Of a stretch of 64,000 nucleotides of DNA, positions 18,588-26,420 are shown piece by piece. Every line of letters starts with the position of its first letter. Position 1 is the stretch's first letter. This DNA is from Pseudomonas palmensis. Its GTDB lineage: Bacteria; Pseudomonadota; Gammaproteobacteria; Pseudomonadales; Pseudomonadaceae. A model generated the notes under the pieces. That model did no database searches, had not been told where the DNA came from, and worked only from the letters and a program-made list of their open reading frames with translations. The DNA lies in NCBI RefSeq assembly GCF_017848315.1, contig NZ_JAFKEC010000024.1, forward strand, positions 1-64,000, written 5' to 3'. A program made the position numbers and the translations under genes.

Positions 18588-18617
18588 AAGAGCCCGGTCT
18601 TTTGATCGGGCTTTTTT
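18588..18617 (+). terminator. Intrinsic terminator after etfBA
   Basis: The stem AGCCCGGTC / GATCGGGCT with loop TTTT is followed by TTTTTT, 20 bases after the etfA stop. Confidence 0.85.
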
Positions 18618-18644
18618 ATTTCGCGACGCAAGGGAGGCATGTGC

Positions 18645-19469
18645 ATGGGGTGGCTTGGCCGAATGGCGATGGCGGGATTGCTGGGGTTTGCCAGCTTGCC
18701 CACGGCGGCGCTGGCGGTGGGCAAGTGCGAGCGTCTGGTGGCGACCGGCAGCCCCGATGCGCCGCCCTATGCCTGGCGCGACCCGCAGGACCCCAGGCAC
18801 CTGATTGGCGCCAACGTCGACCTGCTCAAGCAGGTGGCGACGGAGCTTGGGCTGAAGGTCGAGGTGCTGTACGCAGGCAAGCGCAACGAGGCGCAGGATG
18901 AAGTGCGCAGCGGACGCATGGACCTGCTGGTGGATGCGCCGCTGGCCACTGAAGACCTGACCCGTGTCGACTTCATCCACCCGGCGCTGCTGCAGAACGA
19001 CTACCTGGTGTGGACCCGGCACGACTCCACGCTGGCCTACGACGGCCTGGCCGATCTGCACCAGCGCCAGGGCGCGATCTCGGAGAAGGCCAGGCTGACC
19101 CCGGCGTTCGCCCAGTTTGCCAAGGACCAGTTGAAGCTGGCGCCGGCGCAGAACCTGACCCAGGCATTCCAGAAGCTTTTGCTTGGCCAGGTCGACTATG
19201 TGCTGGCCGGGCGTTACGCCGGCATGGCCATGGCGCAGACCCTTGGCATGGCCAACGACCTGATCGCCCGCGGCCTGCCGCTGGATCGCCCCGGGCTGTA
19301 CCTGGCGCTGTCGCACAATTCGGCGTGCAATGACGCCTGGTTGCGCGGACAGCTGGCCAAAAAACTGACAGAATTGCCGGCCTCAGGCGTGCCTCAGGCA
19401 GTACTGCAACGCAATGTCGAGCGCTGGAAGGCGCAGCTGCAGCAACCGCTCGACGCCCCCAAACAGTAG
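18645..19469 (+). CDS. Periplasmic solute-binding protein, family 3 type
   Basis: The 274-residue protein has a signal peptide (ending near AALA) and an SBP_bac_3 fold: APPYAWRD near the start, LIGANVDLLKQVATELGLKVEV, then the SGRMDLLVDAPLATEDL block where polar amino acid binders have the ligand loop. The ligand is unknown and no permease is adjacent, so it may be an orphan sensor or enzyme-like relative. The ATG at 18645 is chosen because GGAGG lies seven bases before it; the ATG at 18639 is too close. Two envelope lipoprotein genes follow closely. Confidence 0.7.
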   Translation: MGWLGRMAMAGLLGFASLPTAALAVGKCERLVATGSPDAPPYAWRDPQDPRHLIGANVDLLKQVATELGLKVEVLYAGKRNEAQDEVRSGRMDLLVDAPLATEDLTRVDFIHPALLQNDYLVWTRHDSTLAYDGLADLHQRQGAISEKARLTPAFAQFAKDQLKLAPAQNLTQAFQKLLLGQVDYVLAGRYAGMAMAQTLGMANDLIARGLPLDRPGLYLALSHNSACNDAWLRGQLAKKLTELPASGVPQAVLQRNVERWKAQLQQPLDAPKQ

Positions 19470-19478
19470 GAAGATTGT

Positions 19479-19832
19479 GTGAGAACTCAACCGCTTTTCG
19501 CTGCCATGGCGTTACTGGCCCTGGCCGGTTGCGCTACCGACCCGGCGCCCCACGAGCAGATGCGCCTGTCCGAACAGGCGCTGGAGCAGGCCAAGGCCGT
19601 CGGTGCCACCGACGAAGTGGCCGAGCTGAAGCTGGCCGAAGACAAGCTTGCCCGCGCCCGCAGCAACATGGCCAGCGAGTCGTACCGTGATGCGCGGCTG
19701 CGCGCCGAGCAGGCCGAGCTTGATGCGCGGCTGGCCGAAGCCCGGGTGCTGACCCTCAAGAGTCAGGAGCAGCTGTCGCTGCTGCAATCGCGGGTCAATC
19801 GTCTGCGCAAGCAGTTGGGGGAGCAACAGTGA
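19479..19832 (+). CDS. DUF4398-type small lipoprotein
   Basis: The 117-residue protein has a lipobox ALAGC in the N-terminal signal, so it is probably lipidated, and then an almost entirely helical, Ala/Glu/Arg-rich region typical of DUF4398 lipoproteins. The start is a GTG with AGGAAG five bases upstream. The last codons overlap the next gene's GTG by four bases, so the two lipoproteins are translationally coupled. Its role is unknown; an envelope-structural role is an inference. Confidence 0.7.
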   Translation: MRTQPLFAAMALLALAGCATDPAPHEQMRLSEQALEQAKAVGATDEVAELKLAEDKLARARSNMASESYRDARLRAEQAELDARLAEARVLTLKSQEQLSLLQSRVNRLRKQLGEQQ

Positions 19833-20638
19833 GTTCGATCAAGCCCTTGGTGGCCGTGTTGTGTGCAGGTGTGCTGGGGTTGCAGGGCTGCGCCAGCGAG
19901 CGCAGCGAAACCGCCCTCGACCAGGCCGCCGCCAGTTTCCAGGCAGTGAAGGACGATTCCAATGTGCTGCGCAGTGCGCCGCGTGACGTGATCCGCGCCG
20001 GCGAGTCGCTGGCCCGTGCCGAGCGGTTGTCCAGCTACGTGGGCAGTGGTGCGGACGTGCGCCATTACGCCTACCTGAGTCAGCGCTACAGCGAGATTGC
20101 CCGCGAGCACAGCAATCTGGTGCTCAATCAGGAGCGCCTGGCCAAGCTCGAACTGGAGCGCCAGCGCCTGCAGCTGGCCCTGCGCGAAGCCAAGCTGGTC
20201 AGCGTGCAGCAGCAGGGCAAATGGCTGGAGGCGCAGATCGTCAGCCTGGCCACGACCCAGAGCGACCGTGGCCTGGTGATGACCCTGGGTGACGTGCTGT
20301 TCGATACCGGGCAGGCCGAATTGAAGAACTCCGCCAGCCGTACCGTGCTCAAACTGGTGCAGTTTCTGCAGCTCAACCCCCGGCGCGTTGTGCGCATCGA
20401 GGGGTATACCGACAGCACCGGCACCCCCGAGGACAACCTGACGCTGTCGCGTGATCGTGCGCAGGCCGTGGCGGACATGCTGGTCGACCTGGGCGTCGAC
20501 GAAAAACGCATCCAGGTCGAAGGCTATGGCGACCAGTACCCGATCGAGGCCAATGCCTCGGAGCGGGGCAGGGCGCAGAACCGTCGGGTGGAGATCGTGT
20601 TTTCCGACGAGAAAGGCCACCTGGGCGCGCCGCGCTGA
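19829..20638 (+). CDS. OmpA-family lipoprotein with N-terminal DUF4398-like helices
   Basis: The 269-residue protein has a lipobox LQGC, then a DUF4398-like helical region with long charged helices (residues about 90-140). Its C-terminal OmpA domain shows GDVLFDTGQAELKNSA, then RVVRIEGYTDSTGTPEDN, LSRDRAQAVADML and ERGRAQNRRVEI, the peptidoglycan-binding motifs. It probably links the outer membrane to peptidoglycan. The start is a GTG overlapping the upstream gene. It is the last gene of the unit and is followed by a terminator. Confidence 0.85.
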   Translation: MSSIKPLVAVLCAGVLGLQGCASERSETALDQAAASFQAVKDDSNVLRSAPRDVIRAGESLARAERLSSYVGSGADVRHYAYLSQRYSEIAREHSNLVLNQERLAKLELERQRLQLALREAKLVSVQQQGKWLEAQIVSLATTQSDRGLVMTLGDVLFDTGQAELKNSASRTVLKLVQFLQLNPRRVVRIEGYTDSTGTPEDNLTLSRDRAQAVADMLVDLGVDEKRIQVEGYGDQYPIEANASERGRAQNRRVEIVFSDEKGHLGAPR

Positions 20639-20651
20639 GGTCGAGGTAAAC

Positions 20652-20681
20652 AAAAAACCGGTGATAGTCACCGGTTTTTTT
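20652..20681. terminator. Intrinsic terminator after OmpA-family gene
   Basis: The arms AAAAAACCGGTGA and TCACCGGTTTTTT enclose a three-base loop. Confidence 0.88.
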
Positions 20682-20704
20682 ATGCCGCAAAGCTTGAAAA
20701 AGCC

Positions 20705-20797
20705 GCTGTCACACAACTGTGTAGTCGACTATTCTGGCATCTGTGCCCGTACACTTATGCACTGTTCCGGTATTCTTCGCCGACTGTACAAGAACAA
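20705..20797 (+). promoter_or_regulatory. Direct CTGT repeats and CA-motif before the MocR-type gene
   Basis: CTGT occurs at 20705, 20717, 20741, 20762 and 20784. The units at 20741 (CTGTGCCCGTAC) and 20762 (CTGTTCCGGTAT) match at 9 of 12 positions and lie 21 bases apart, two helical turns. MocR proteins often bind direct repeats near their own promoters. AAGAACAA at 20790-20797 fits the Hfq/Crc AANAANAA motif. Both assignments are speculative. Confidence 0.35.
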
Positions 20798-20827
20798 TTA
20801 GATAGCCCGCGTTTCGAGATCCGTCCC

Positions 20828-22273
20828 ATGACCAATCTGTTGCTCTACCAGCGCATCGCCCAGCAACTGGCGGAAGACATCCGCCGCGGCGTCTATCAGC
20901 CCGGTGAGCGCGTACCGTCGGTACGCAAGATGAGCTCGCAGCTCAATGTCAGCCATGCCACCGTGCTGCAGGCCTATGCCAACCTCGAGGACCAGGGGCT
21001 GATTCGCGCGCGGCCGCAATCGGGCTACTACGTCCACCAGACCCCGGCCCTGACTGCGCAGACCCCGGACATCGCGCGGGTCGAGCGTCCAGGGCTGGTC
21101 ACGCGCAGCAGCATCATCCAGCAGGTACTGACCGAAGCCCGGCGTGATGGGGTGTTCCCGCTGGGGGCGGCGGTTCCGCATGTGGACTACCTGCCGGTGC
21201 GCGCGCTGCACCAGCAACTGGCCAAGGTCACGCGGTTCCAGAGCCCGCGCGCGTTCAGCTACATGTTCAGCCCGGGTTTCGAGCCGCTGCGCCGGCAGAT
21301 CGCCATTCGCATGCGCGACGCCGGGGTGGTGGTCGACCCGTCCGAAGTGGTGGTGACCCACGGTTGCGTCGATGCGCTGCAGATGTCGTTGCGGGTGCTG
21401 ACCCGGCCAGGCGACCTGATCGCCGCCGAGTCGCCCACCTATTACGGGCTGCTGCAACTGGCGGACCTGCTGGGGCTCAAGGTGATCGAGATCCCCAGCG
21501 ACCCGGCCACCGGCATCAGCCTGGAGGCCCTGCAACTGGCGGCCAACCAGTGGTCGATCAAGGCGCTGGTGCTGACTGCGCGGTTGAGCAACCCGTTGGG
21601 CGGCACCATTCCCGAGGAGCGCCAGAAGCAGTTGCTGCGCCTGGCCTCGGATTTCAATATCCAGATCGTCGAGGACGATATCTACGGCGAGCTGATGTTC
21701 GAGCAAGGGCGCACCAAGGCGCTCAAGGCCTTCGACCGGCTGGGGCGGGTGATCTATTGCTCGAGCTTTTCCAAGACCCTGTCGCCGGGGGTGCGTATCG
21801 GCTGGATGATCGCGGGCAATTATCAGCAGGAAATCCAGCGACTGCAGACCTTTACCACGCACTCGGCGTGCAGTGTGACGCAGATGGGGGTGGCGGCCTA
21901 CCTTGAAAATGGTGGCTATGACCGCCATCTGCGCTACATTCGCCAGGAATATCGCAAGAACCTCAGTGCCTACCAGCTGGCGGTACAGCAGCACTTTCCG
22001 GAAGGCACCCAGATGAGCCGGCCTACCGGGGGCTTCATCCTGTGGGTCAGCCTGCCGGGGCGGGTCAACACCCAGGAGTTGCATGTACGTGCCTTGCAGC
22101 AGGGCATCAGCATCGCGCCCGGGCTGATCTTCAGTAACACGGAGCAGTTCAACCACTGCATTCGTCTCAACTGCGGCATTCCGTGGAACCGCGAGGCTGA
22201 GCGGGCGCTGCTGACATTGGGGATGCTGGCCCATCAGCTTTGCCAGGAAACCGCCTCTGGCGGATACCTCTAG
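20828..22273 (+). CDS. MocR-type transcriptional regulator (GntR HTH + aminotransferase domain)
   Basis: The 481-residue protein has an N-terminal winged helix (residues about 8-75, GVYQPGERVPSVRKMSSQLNV and SHATVLQAYANLEDQGLI) followed by a fold-type I aminotransferase domain. The PLP lysine lies in SSFSKTLSPGVRIGW near residue 317. The domain order is that of PdxR/GabR/YdcR regulators, in which PLP or an amino-compound adduct controls DNA binding. It is monocistronic and its targets are unknown; direct repeats upstream suggest self-regulation. Confidence 0.88.
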   Translation: MTNLLLYQRIAQQLAEDIRRGVYQPGERVPSVRKMSSQLNVSHATVLQAYANLEDQGLIRARPQSGYYVHQTPALTAQTPDIARVERPGLVTRSSIIQQVLTEARRDGVFPLGAAVPHVDYLPVRALHQQLAKVTRFQSPRAFSYMFSPGFEPLRRQIAIRMRDAGVVVDPSEVVVTHGCVDALQMSLRVLTRPGDLIAAESPTYYGLLQLADLLGLKVIEIPSDPATGISLEALQLAANQWSIKALVLTARLSNPLGGTIPEERQKQLLRLASDFNIQIVEDDIYGELMFEQGRTKALKAFDRLGRVIYCSSFSKTLSPGVRIGWMIAGNYQQEIQRLQTFTTHSACSVTQMGVAAYLENGGYDRHLRYIRQEYRKNLSAYQLAVQQHFPEGTQMSRPTGGFILWVSLPGRVNTQELHVRALQQGISIAPGLIFSNTEQFNHCIRLNCGIPWNREAERALLTLGMLAHQLCQETASGGYL

Positions 22274-22340
22274 ATCGCGGGCTTGCCAGCGACTGCAGGA
22301 ACAGGGAGCATGTGCGACTCATGAATACGTCTCGTTGCCT

Positions 22341-22871
22341 ATGAAAGCGTTGAGCTGTGCTGCCGTGATGTTGTGTGCGCTGGGCCTGTGTGCAGCGGGC
22401 CCGGCACTGGCTGTGCCCGGACCGGGGCCGATACTGCTGGCACAGGCGTCGGCTGCCCCGGCACCGGACCGGAAGCCTTCGACCCAGGCCCCGGTAAAAG
22501 CGAGTGCCAAGCCACAGGCCAAGCCCAAGGCGCAACCCAAGACCAAGGCTGGCGACCCCAGGAAGGCGCCGGCCAAGGCGGTAAAGTCGGGCAAGCGCAA
22601 GGCCTCCGAGGTGATTGCCGCGCCCTTGCCCAAGGCGCGCCTGGATCTGAGCCTGCCCCCGGAGATGGTCAAGGACCTGCAGCCGAGCAGTCAGGAGGAA
22701 GTCCGTGTGCGACGTCCGCTGCTGCCGTCGTTGTTCGAAGAAAAGCCTGCCGCGGACAGCCCGTTCCAGCTCAATGGCCGCTTGATCAGCAACGAAATGC
22801 AATTGCAGTTGCGCAATGATGCCCGTCAGGACATCGAGGGTGCAGCCATCGATTTCGAGTTCAAGCAATAA
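22341..22871 (+). CDS. Secreted Lys/Ala/Pro-rich protein of unknown function
   Basis: The 176-residue protein starts with a signal peptide (residues about 1-26, ending PALA), continues with a strongly basic low-complexity stretch of alternating Lys, Ala and Pro (about residues 45-90), and ends with an ordinary C-terminal region containing FQLNGRLISNEMQLQLRN. I do not recognise the family. The C-terminal part looks like the conserved unit and the basic part like a flexible linker. The ATG at 22341 is the first before the signal; an in-frame TTG two codons earlier is less likely. The ribosome site is weak. Confidence 0.6.
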   Translation: MKALSCAAVMLCALGLCAAGPALAVPGPGPILLAQASAAPAPDRKPSTQAPVKASAKPQAKPKAQPKTKAGDPRKAPAKAVKSGKRKASEVIAAPLPKARLDLSLPPEMVKDLQPSSQEEVRVRRPLLPSLFEEKPAADSPFQLNGRLISNEMQLQLRNDARQDIEGAAIDFEFKQ

Positions 22872-22998
22872 ACGCTGCTCGACCTGTCGGTCACATTCTG
22901 CGCGGCGATATTTCATCTGAGCGGTAATTTCAAACACCTGTTTTAGCGGTTACTATCCCCATTCACCCATCATTTGTTAGGCCGAGGTCCATGTCGTC

Positions 22999-23253
22999 AT
23001 GAACTGCCGTGAAGGCTGTGGCGCTTGCTGCATTGCCCCTTCCATCAGCTCGCCCATTCCTGGCATGCCGCACGGCAAGCCGGCTGGCGAACGCTGTGTG
23101 CAACTGTCCGAGCACAACCTCTGCAGCCTGTTCGGCCAGCCTGAACGGCCGGCGGTGTGCTCGGGCTTCCAGGCGGAGGTGGACACCTGCGGCAATGATC
23201 GCGACGAGGCGATCAGGATCATCGGTTGGCTGGAGCAAGTGACGGCGGCTTGA
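22999..23253 (+). CDS. YkgJ-family cysteine cluster protein
   Basis: The 84-residue protein starts MNCREGCGACCIAPSIS and has further cysteines in ERCVQLSEHNLC and RPAVCSGF, plus Cys in DTCGND, the layout of YkgJ/CxxCxxCC zinc- or iron-binding proteins. Function unknown. The spacing to the possible ribosome site (GAGG) is long, so the start is uncertain. A START-domain gene follows within 35 bases. Confidence 0.72.
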   Translation: MNCREGCGACCIAPSISSPIPGMPHGKPAGERCVQLSEHNLCSLFGQPERPAVCSGFQAEVDTCGNDRDEAIRIIGWLEQVTAA

Positions 23254-23288
23254 GTGAGTGGAACTTCGCAAACAAGGAAAACAACACG

Positions 23289-23894
23289 ATGGGTTCGATG
23301 AAGCGGGTAGCGGTGATTTGTGGTCTGAGTGCGATGTTCATGTCGGTGGCGCAGGCTGAAGACTGGAAGGTTGCCAAGCAAGCGGATGGCATCAAGGTAT
23401 CGCTGAGCGAAGTGAGTGGTTCGAACTACAAGGCCTATCAAGGCGTGACGACCATCAAGGCGCCGCTGGCCAAGGTCCGGGCGCTGCAGGAAGACGTGGC
23501 CGGGGCCTGTGCCTGGATTCACGAGTGCAAGAGCCAGAAGCTGCTCAAGCACGAGGGTGACCAGAGCTGGACCTACACCCAGTTCAATACGCCGTGGCCG
23601 GTCACCCCTCGCGATTCGATCATCCATGTAACCACCAGCGAAGGTGCCGACGGCAGCCTGACCCGCAAGCTGGAGGGTGTGCCCAAGTACCTGCCGGAAG
23701 AAAAAGGCTATGTGCGGGTGGCTGAAGTGCAGGGTTTCTGGAAGCTGGTGCCCAAGGGTGACACTACCGAGGTGACATACCAGGTGCACACCGAGCCAGG
23801 CGGCAGTGTGCCAGCGATGGTGGCGAACAAGTTCGTGGTGGATGCGCCGTTCAATACGCTCAAGGCGTTGAAGGAGCGGGCGGAGAAACCGTAA
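23289..23894 (+). CDS. Periplasmic START-domain protein
   Basis: The 201-residue protein has a cleavable signal (ending AQA) and then a START/Bet v1-like lipid-binding fold typified by YKAYQGVTTIKAPLAKVRALQED, WTYTQFNTPWPVTPRDSIIHV and VTYQVHTEPGGSVPAMVANKFVVD. Proteins of this kind bind lipids or sterol-like ligands, but the ligand is not known. The start at 23289 has AAGGA ten bases upstream. Confidence 0.8.
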   Translation: MGSMKRVAVICGLSAMFMSVAQAEDWKVAKQADGIKVSLSEVSGSNYKAYQGVTTIKAPLAKVRALQEDVAGACAWIHECKSQKLLKHEGDQSWTYTQFNTPWPVTPRDSIIHVTTSEGADGSLTRKLEGVPKYLPEEKGYVRVAEVQGFWKLVPKGDTTEVTYQVHTEPGGSVPAMVANKFVVDAPFNTLKALKERAEKP

Positions 23895-23974
23895 CAGTTT
23901 GATGGTTGGTTGGAATATGTCTCAACTGTAGGGGCCGCCAAGGCTTGCTCCTCCTGCATGAAGCGTTACGCAAC

Positions 23975-24006
23975 AAAAAAGGCTGCCCGAGGGCAGCCTT
24001 TCTTGT
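23975..24006. terminator. Bidirectional terminator, START-domain gene / gltA
   Basis: The stem GGCTGCCC / GGGCAGCC with a two-base loop is flanked by AAAAAA and TTTCTT. It serves the convergent gltA as well. Confidence 0.85.
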
Positions 24007-24028
24007 TGTTGCAGGCGAGCCGTTTGGC

Positions 24029-25318
24029 TTACTTGCGGTCTTCCAGTTTGACGATGTCACGCGACTCGTAGCCGGTGTACAGCTGGCGCGGACGGCCAAT
24101 CTTGTACGGGCTGGAGAGCATTTCCTTCCAGTGCGAGATCCAGCCGACGGTCCGCGCCAGGGCGAAGATCACGGTGAACATGCTGGTAGGGATGCCGATC
24201 GCCTTGAGGATGATCCCCGAGTAGAAGTCGACGTTCGGGTACAGCGAGCGCTCGATGAAGTACGGATCGGTCAGGGCGATCTCTTCCAGGCGCATGGCCA
24301 GTTCCAGCTGCGGATCGTTGGTGATGCCCAGCTCGCGCAGCACTTCGTCGCAGGTCTGCTTCATCACGGTGGCGCGCGGGTCGCGGTTCTTGTAGACGCG
24401 GTGACCGAAGCCCATCAGCTTGAACGGGTCGTTCTTGTCCTTGGCCTTGGCGATGAAGGTGTCGATGTTCGAGACATCGCCAATTTCGTCGAGCATGGTC
24501 AGCACGGCTTCGTTGGCGCCGCCGTGGGCAGGGCCCCACAGTGCAGCGATACCGGCAGCGATGCAGGCGAACGGATTGGCGCCCGAGGAGCCTGCCAGTC
24601 GTACGGTGGAGGTCGACGCATTCTGTTCGTGGTCGGCGTGGAGGATGAAGATCCGGTCCATTGCCTTGGCCAGCACCGGGCTGATCGGTTTGATCTCGCA
24701 CGGGGTGTTGAACATCATGTGCAGGAAGTTTTCGGCGTAGGTCAGGTCGTTGCGCGGGTACATCATGGGCTGGCCCATGGAGTACTTGTAGACCATCGCG
24801 GCCAGGGTCGGCATCTTGGCGACCAGGCGCACGGCCGAGATTTCCCGGTGCTGCGGGTTATTGATGTCCAGCGAGTCGTGATAGAACGCCGACAGGGCGC
24901 CAACCACGCCGCACATGACGGCCATCGGGTGGGCGTCGCGGCGGAAGCCGTTGAAGAACGACTTCAACTGCTCGTGCACCATGGTGTGATTTTTGACGGT
25001 GCTGACGAACTGAGCCTTCTGCTCGGCATTCGGCAGTTCGCCGTTGAGCAGCAGGTAGCAGGTTTCCAGGTAGTCGGATTGCTCGGCGAGCTGTTCGATC
25101 GGGTAGCCGCGATGCAGCAGGATGCCCTTGTCGCCGTCAATGTAGGTGATCTTGGACTCGCACGATGCGGTCGCCATGAAACCAGGGTCGAAAGTGAAGT
25201 GACCCGTGGCCCCCAACCCTCTAACGTCGATAACATCGGGACCAACGGTGCCGGTTAAAATGGGCAGCTCGACGGGGGCTGCGCCCTCGATGACCAACTG
25301 CGCTTTTTTGTCAGCCAT
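24029..25318 (-). CDS. gltA: Citrate synthase
   Basis: The 429-residue type II citrate synthase condenses oxaloacetate and acetyl-CoA at the entry of the TCA cycle. The catalytic region [13 protein letters not shown] holds a substrate histidine, and [15 protein letters not shown] follows the family pattern. Length is normal. GGAGG precedes the ATG. It is transcribed divergently from the sdh-suc operon from a sigma-70 promoter at 25377-25404. Confidence 0.97.
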   Translation of the reverse strand: MADKKAQLVIEGAAPVELPILTGTVGPDVIDVRGLGATGHFTFDPGFMATASCESKITYIDGDKGILLHRGYPIEQLAEQSDYLETCYLLLNGELPNAEQKAQFVSTVKNHTMVHEQLKSFFNGFRRDAHPMAVMCGVVGALSAFYHDSLDINNPQHREISAVRLVAKMPTLAAMVYKYSMGQPMMYPRNDLTYAENFLHMMFNTPCEIKPISPVLAKAMDRIFILHADHEQNASTSTVRLAGSSGANPFACIAAGIAALWGPAHGGANEAVLTMLDEIGDVSNIDTFIAKAKDKNDPFKLMGFGHRVYKNRDPRATVMKQTCDEVLRELGITNDPQLELAMRLEEIALTDPYFIERSLYPNVDFYSGIILKAIGIPTSMFTVIFALARTVGWISHWKEMLSSPYKIGRPRQLYTGYESRDIVKLEDRK

Positions 25319-25376
25319 GTGGCCTCCTATTAATGCTTGAAATCATCAGACAGACCCCCCACGCAGGGCCCGCACC

Positions 25377-25404
25377 ACTATAGTGAGATAAATTCGAATG
25401 TCAA
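25377..25404 (-). promoter_or_regulatory. Sigma-70 promoter of gltA
   Basis: On the minus strand TTGACA is followed after 16 bases by TATAGT. The expected transcript start is about 50 bases before the gltA ATG. Confidence 0.75.
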
Positions 25405-25518
25405 TTTGCCTAAAGCACGGTTGTAAAGGGCTTTGGGCGCTGTTTTTCCGCGAAATTGCGGCCCGTTTACGCCTTTTGTTCGCCAAAGGCAATGCGCTAT
25501 TTGGGCTAGGGCTTCACG

Positions 25519-25547
25519 TTGTCATTAGTAGCCTAACTGTCTATACT
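25519..25547 (+). promoter_or_regulatory. Sigma-70 promoter of the sdhCDAB-suc operon
   Basis: TTGTCA, 17 bases, TATACT, close to consensus, gives a leader of about 115 bases before the sdhC GTG. Confidence 0.75.
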
Positions 25548-25564
25548 CGGCACCCGACCGCCAG

Positions 25565-25584
25565 GGGCTTTAAAGCCCGCTTTT
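25565..25584 (+). promoter_or_regulatory. Palindrome with short T-run in the sdhC leader
   Basis: GGGCTTTAAAGCCC, a perfect 14-base palindrome, is followed by GCTTTT. It lies just after the predicted start site and looks like a weak attenuator or a stabilising hairpin. Confidence 0.4.
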
Positions 25585-25668
25585 CTGGGGTCGTCACTCC
25601 CTGGGTGGTGGGTACCTGACCAGTACACTTACCAACAACTTTGCCCTGCTTGCTAGGGGCTCTTCAGT

Positions 25669-26055
25669 GTGAAAAAAGCCGTGAAAAGCCAACGACCTGT
25701 AAACCTAGACCTAAGGACCATCAAACTCCCCATTACCGGCGTTACGTCATTTCTTCACCGTGTTTCCGGCATCATCCTCTTTCTGGGCCTGGGCATCATG
25801 CTGTACGCATTGAGCCAATCCCTGAGTTCCGAGGAAGGTTTTGCCGAGGTGAAGGCATGCCTGACCAGTCCGCTGGCCAAATTCGTGGCGTGGGGCCTTC
25901 TGTCCGCCTTGCTGTATCACCTGGTTGCCGGTGTGCGCCATCTGATTATGGACATGGGCATCGGTGAGACGCTGGAAGGCGGCAAACTGGGCTCGAAAAT
26001 CGTTATCGCCATTTCCGTGGTGGTGATCGTTCTGGCGGGAGTTTGGATATGGTAA
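25669..26055 (+). CDS. sdhC: Succinate dehydrogenase cytochrome b556 subunit
   Basis: The 128-residue membrane subunit starts at GTG, with RPVNLDLRTIKLPITGVTSFLHRVSG typical for SdhC. It has three transmembrane helices and the heme-ligand histidine near LLYHLVAGVRHLIMD. With SdhD it anchors the catalytic subunits and forms the ubiquinone site. It is first gene of the sdh-suc operon and its stop overlaps sdhD. Confidence 0.95.
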   Translation: MKKAVKSQRPVNLDLRTIKLPITGVTSFLHRVSGIILFLGLGIMLYALSQSLSSEEGFAEVKACLTSPLAKFVAWGLLSALLYHLVAGVRHLIMDMGIGETLEGGKLGSKIVIAISVVVIVLAGVWIW

Positions 26056-26417
26056 CTAATGTCACGAACCTGTCGCGTTCGGGCCTCTATGACTGGATGG
26101 CGCAGCGCGTTTCTGCGGTCGTTCTCGCGGCTTACTTCATTTTTCTGATCGGCTACCTGGTGGCGCACCCTGGCATCGACTATGCCCAGTGGCACGCCCT
26201 GTTCTCCCATAACGCGATGCGGATCTTCAGTCTGCTGGCCCTCGTTGCCCTGGGCGCTCACGCCTGGGTCGGCATGTGGACCATTGCCACCGACTATCTG
26301 ACGCCGATGGCGCTGGGCAAGTCGGCGACTGCAGTTCGTTTCCTGTTCCAGGCGGTATGTGGTGTCGCGATGTTCGCGTACTTCGTCTGGGGTGTGCAGA
26401 TTCTCTGGGGTATCTGA
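26049..26417 (+). CDS. sdhD: Succinate dehydrogenase membrane anchor subunit
   Basis: The 122-residue protein has three transmembrane segments and the motif SGLYDWMAQRVSAVVLAAY at the N-terminus typical of SdhD; ALGAHAWVGMWTIATDYL contains the heme-ligand histidine. The ATG at 26049 overlaps the sdhC end by seven bases and has GGAG seven bases before it. Together with SdhC it holds heme b and the quinone site. Confidence 0.95.
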   Translation: MVTNVTNLSRSGLYDWMAQRVSAVVLAAYFIFLIGYLVAHPGIDYAQWHALFSHNAMRIFSLLALVALGAHAWVGMWTIATDYLTPMALGKSATAVRFLFQAVCGVAMFAYFVWGVQILWGI

Positions 26418-26420
26418 TTC

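Larger units (their letters stand above)
25319..25668. other. 350-base divergent control region gltA / sdhC
   Basis: There is no gene here. It contains a sigma-70-type promoter on each strand and a GGGCTTTAAAGCCC palindrome in the sdhC leader. A CRP/Vfr or ArgR site was looked for but not recognised. Confidence 0.7.
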
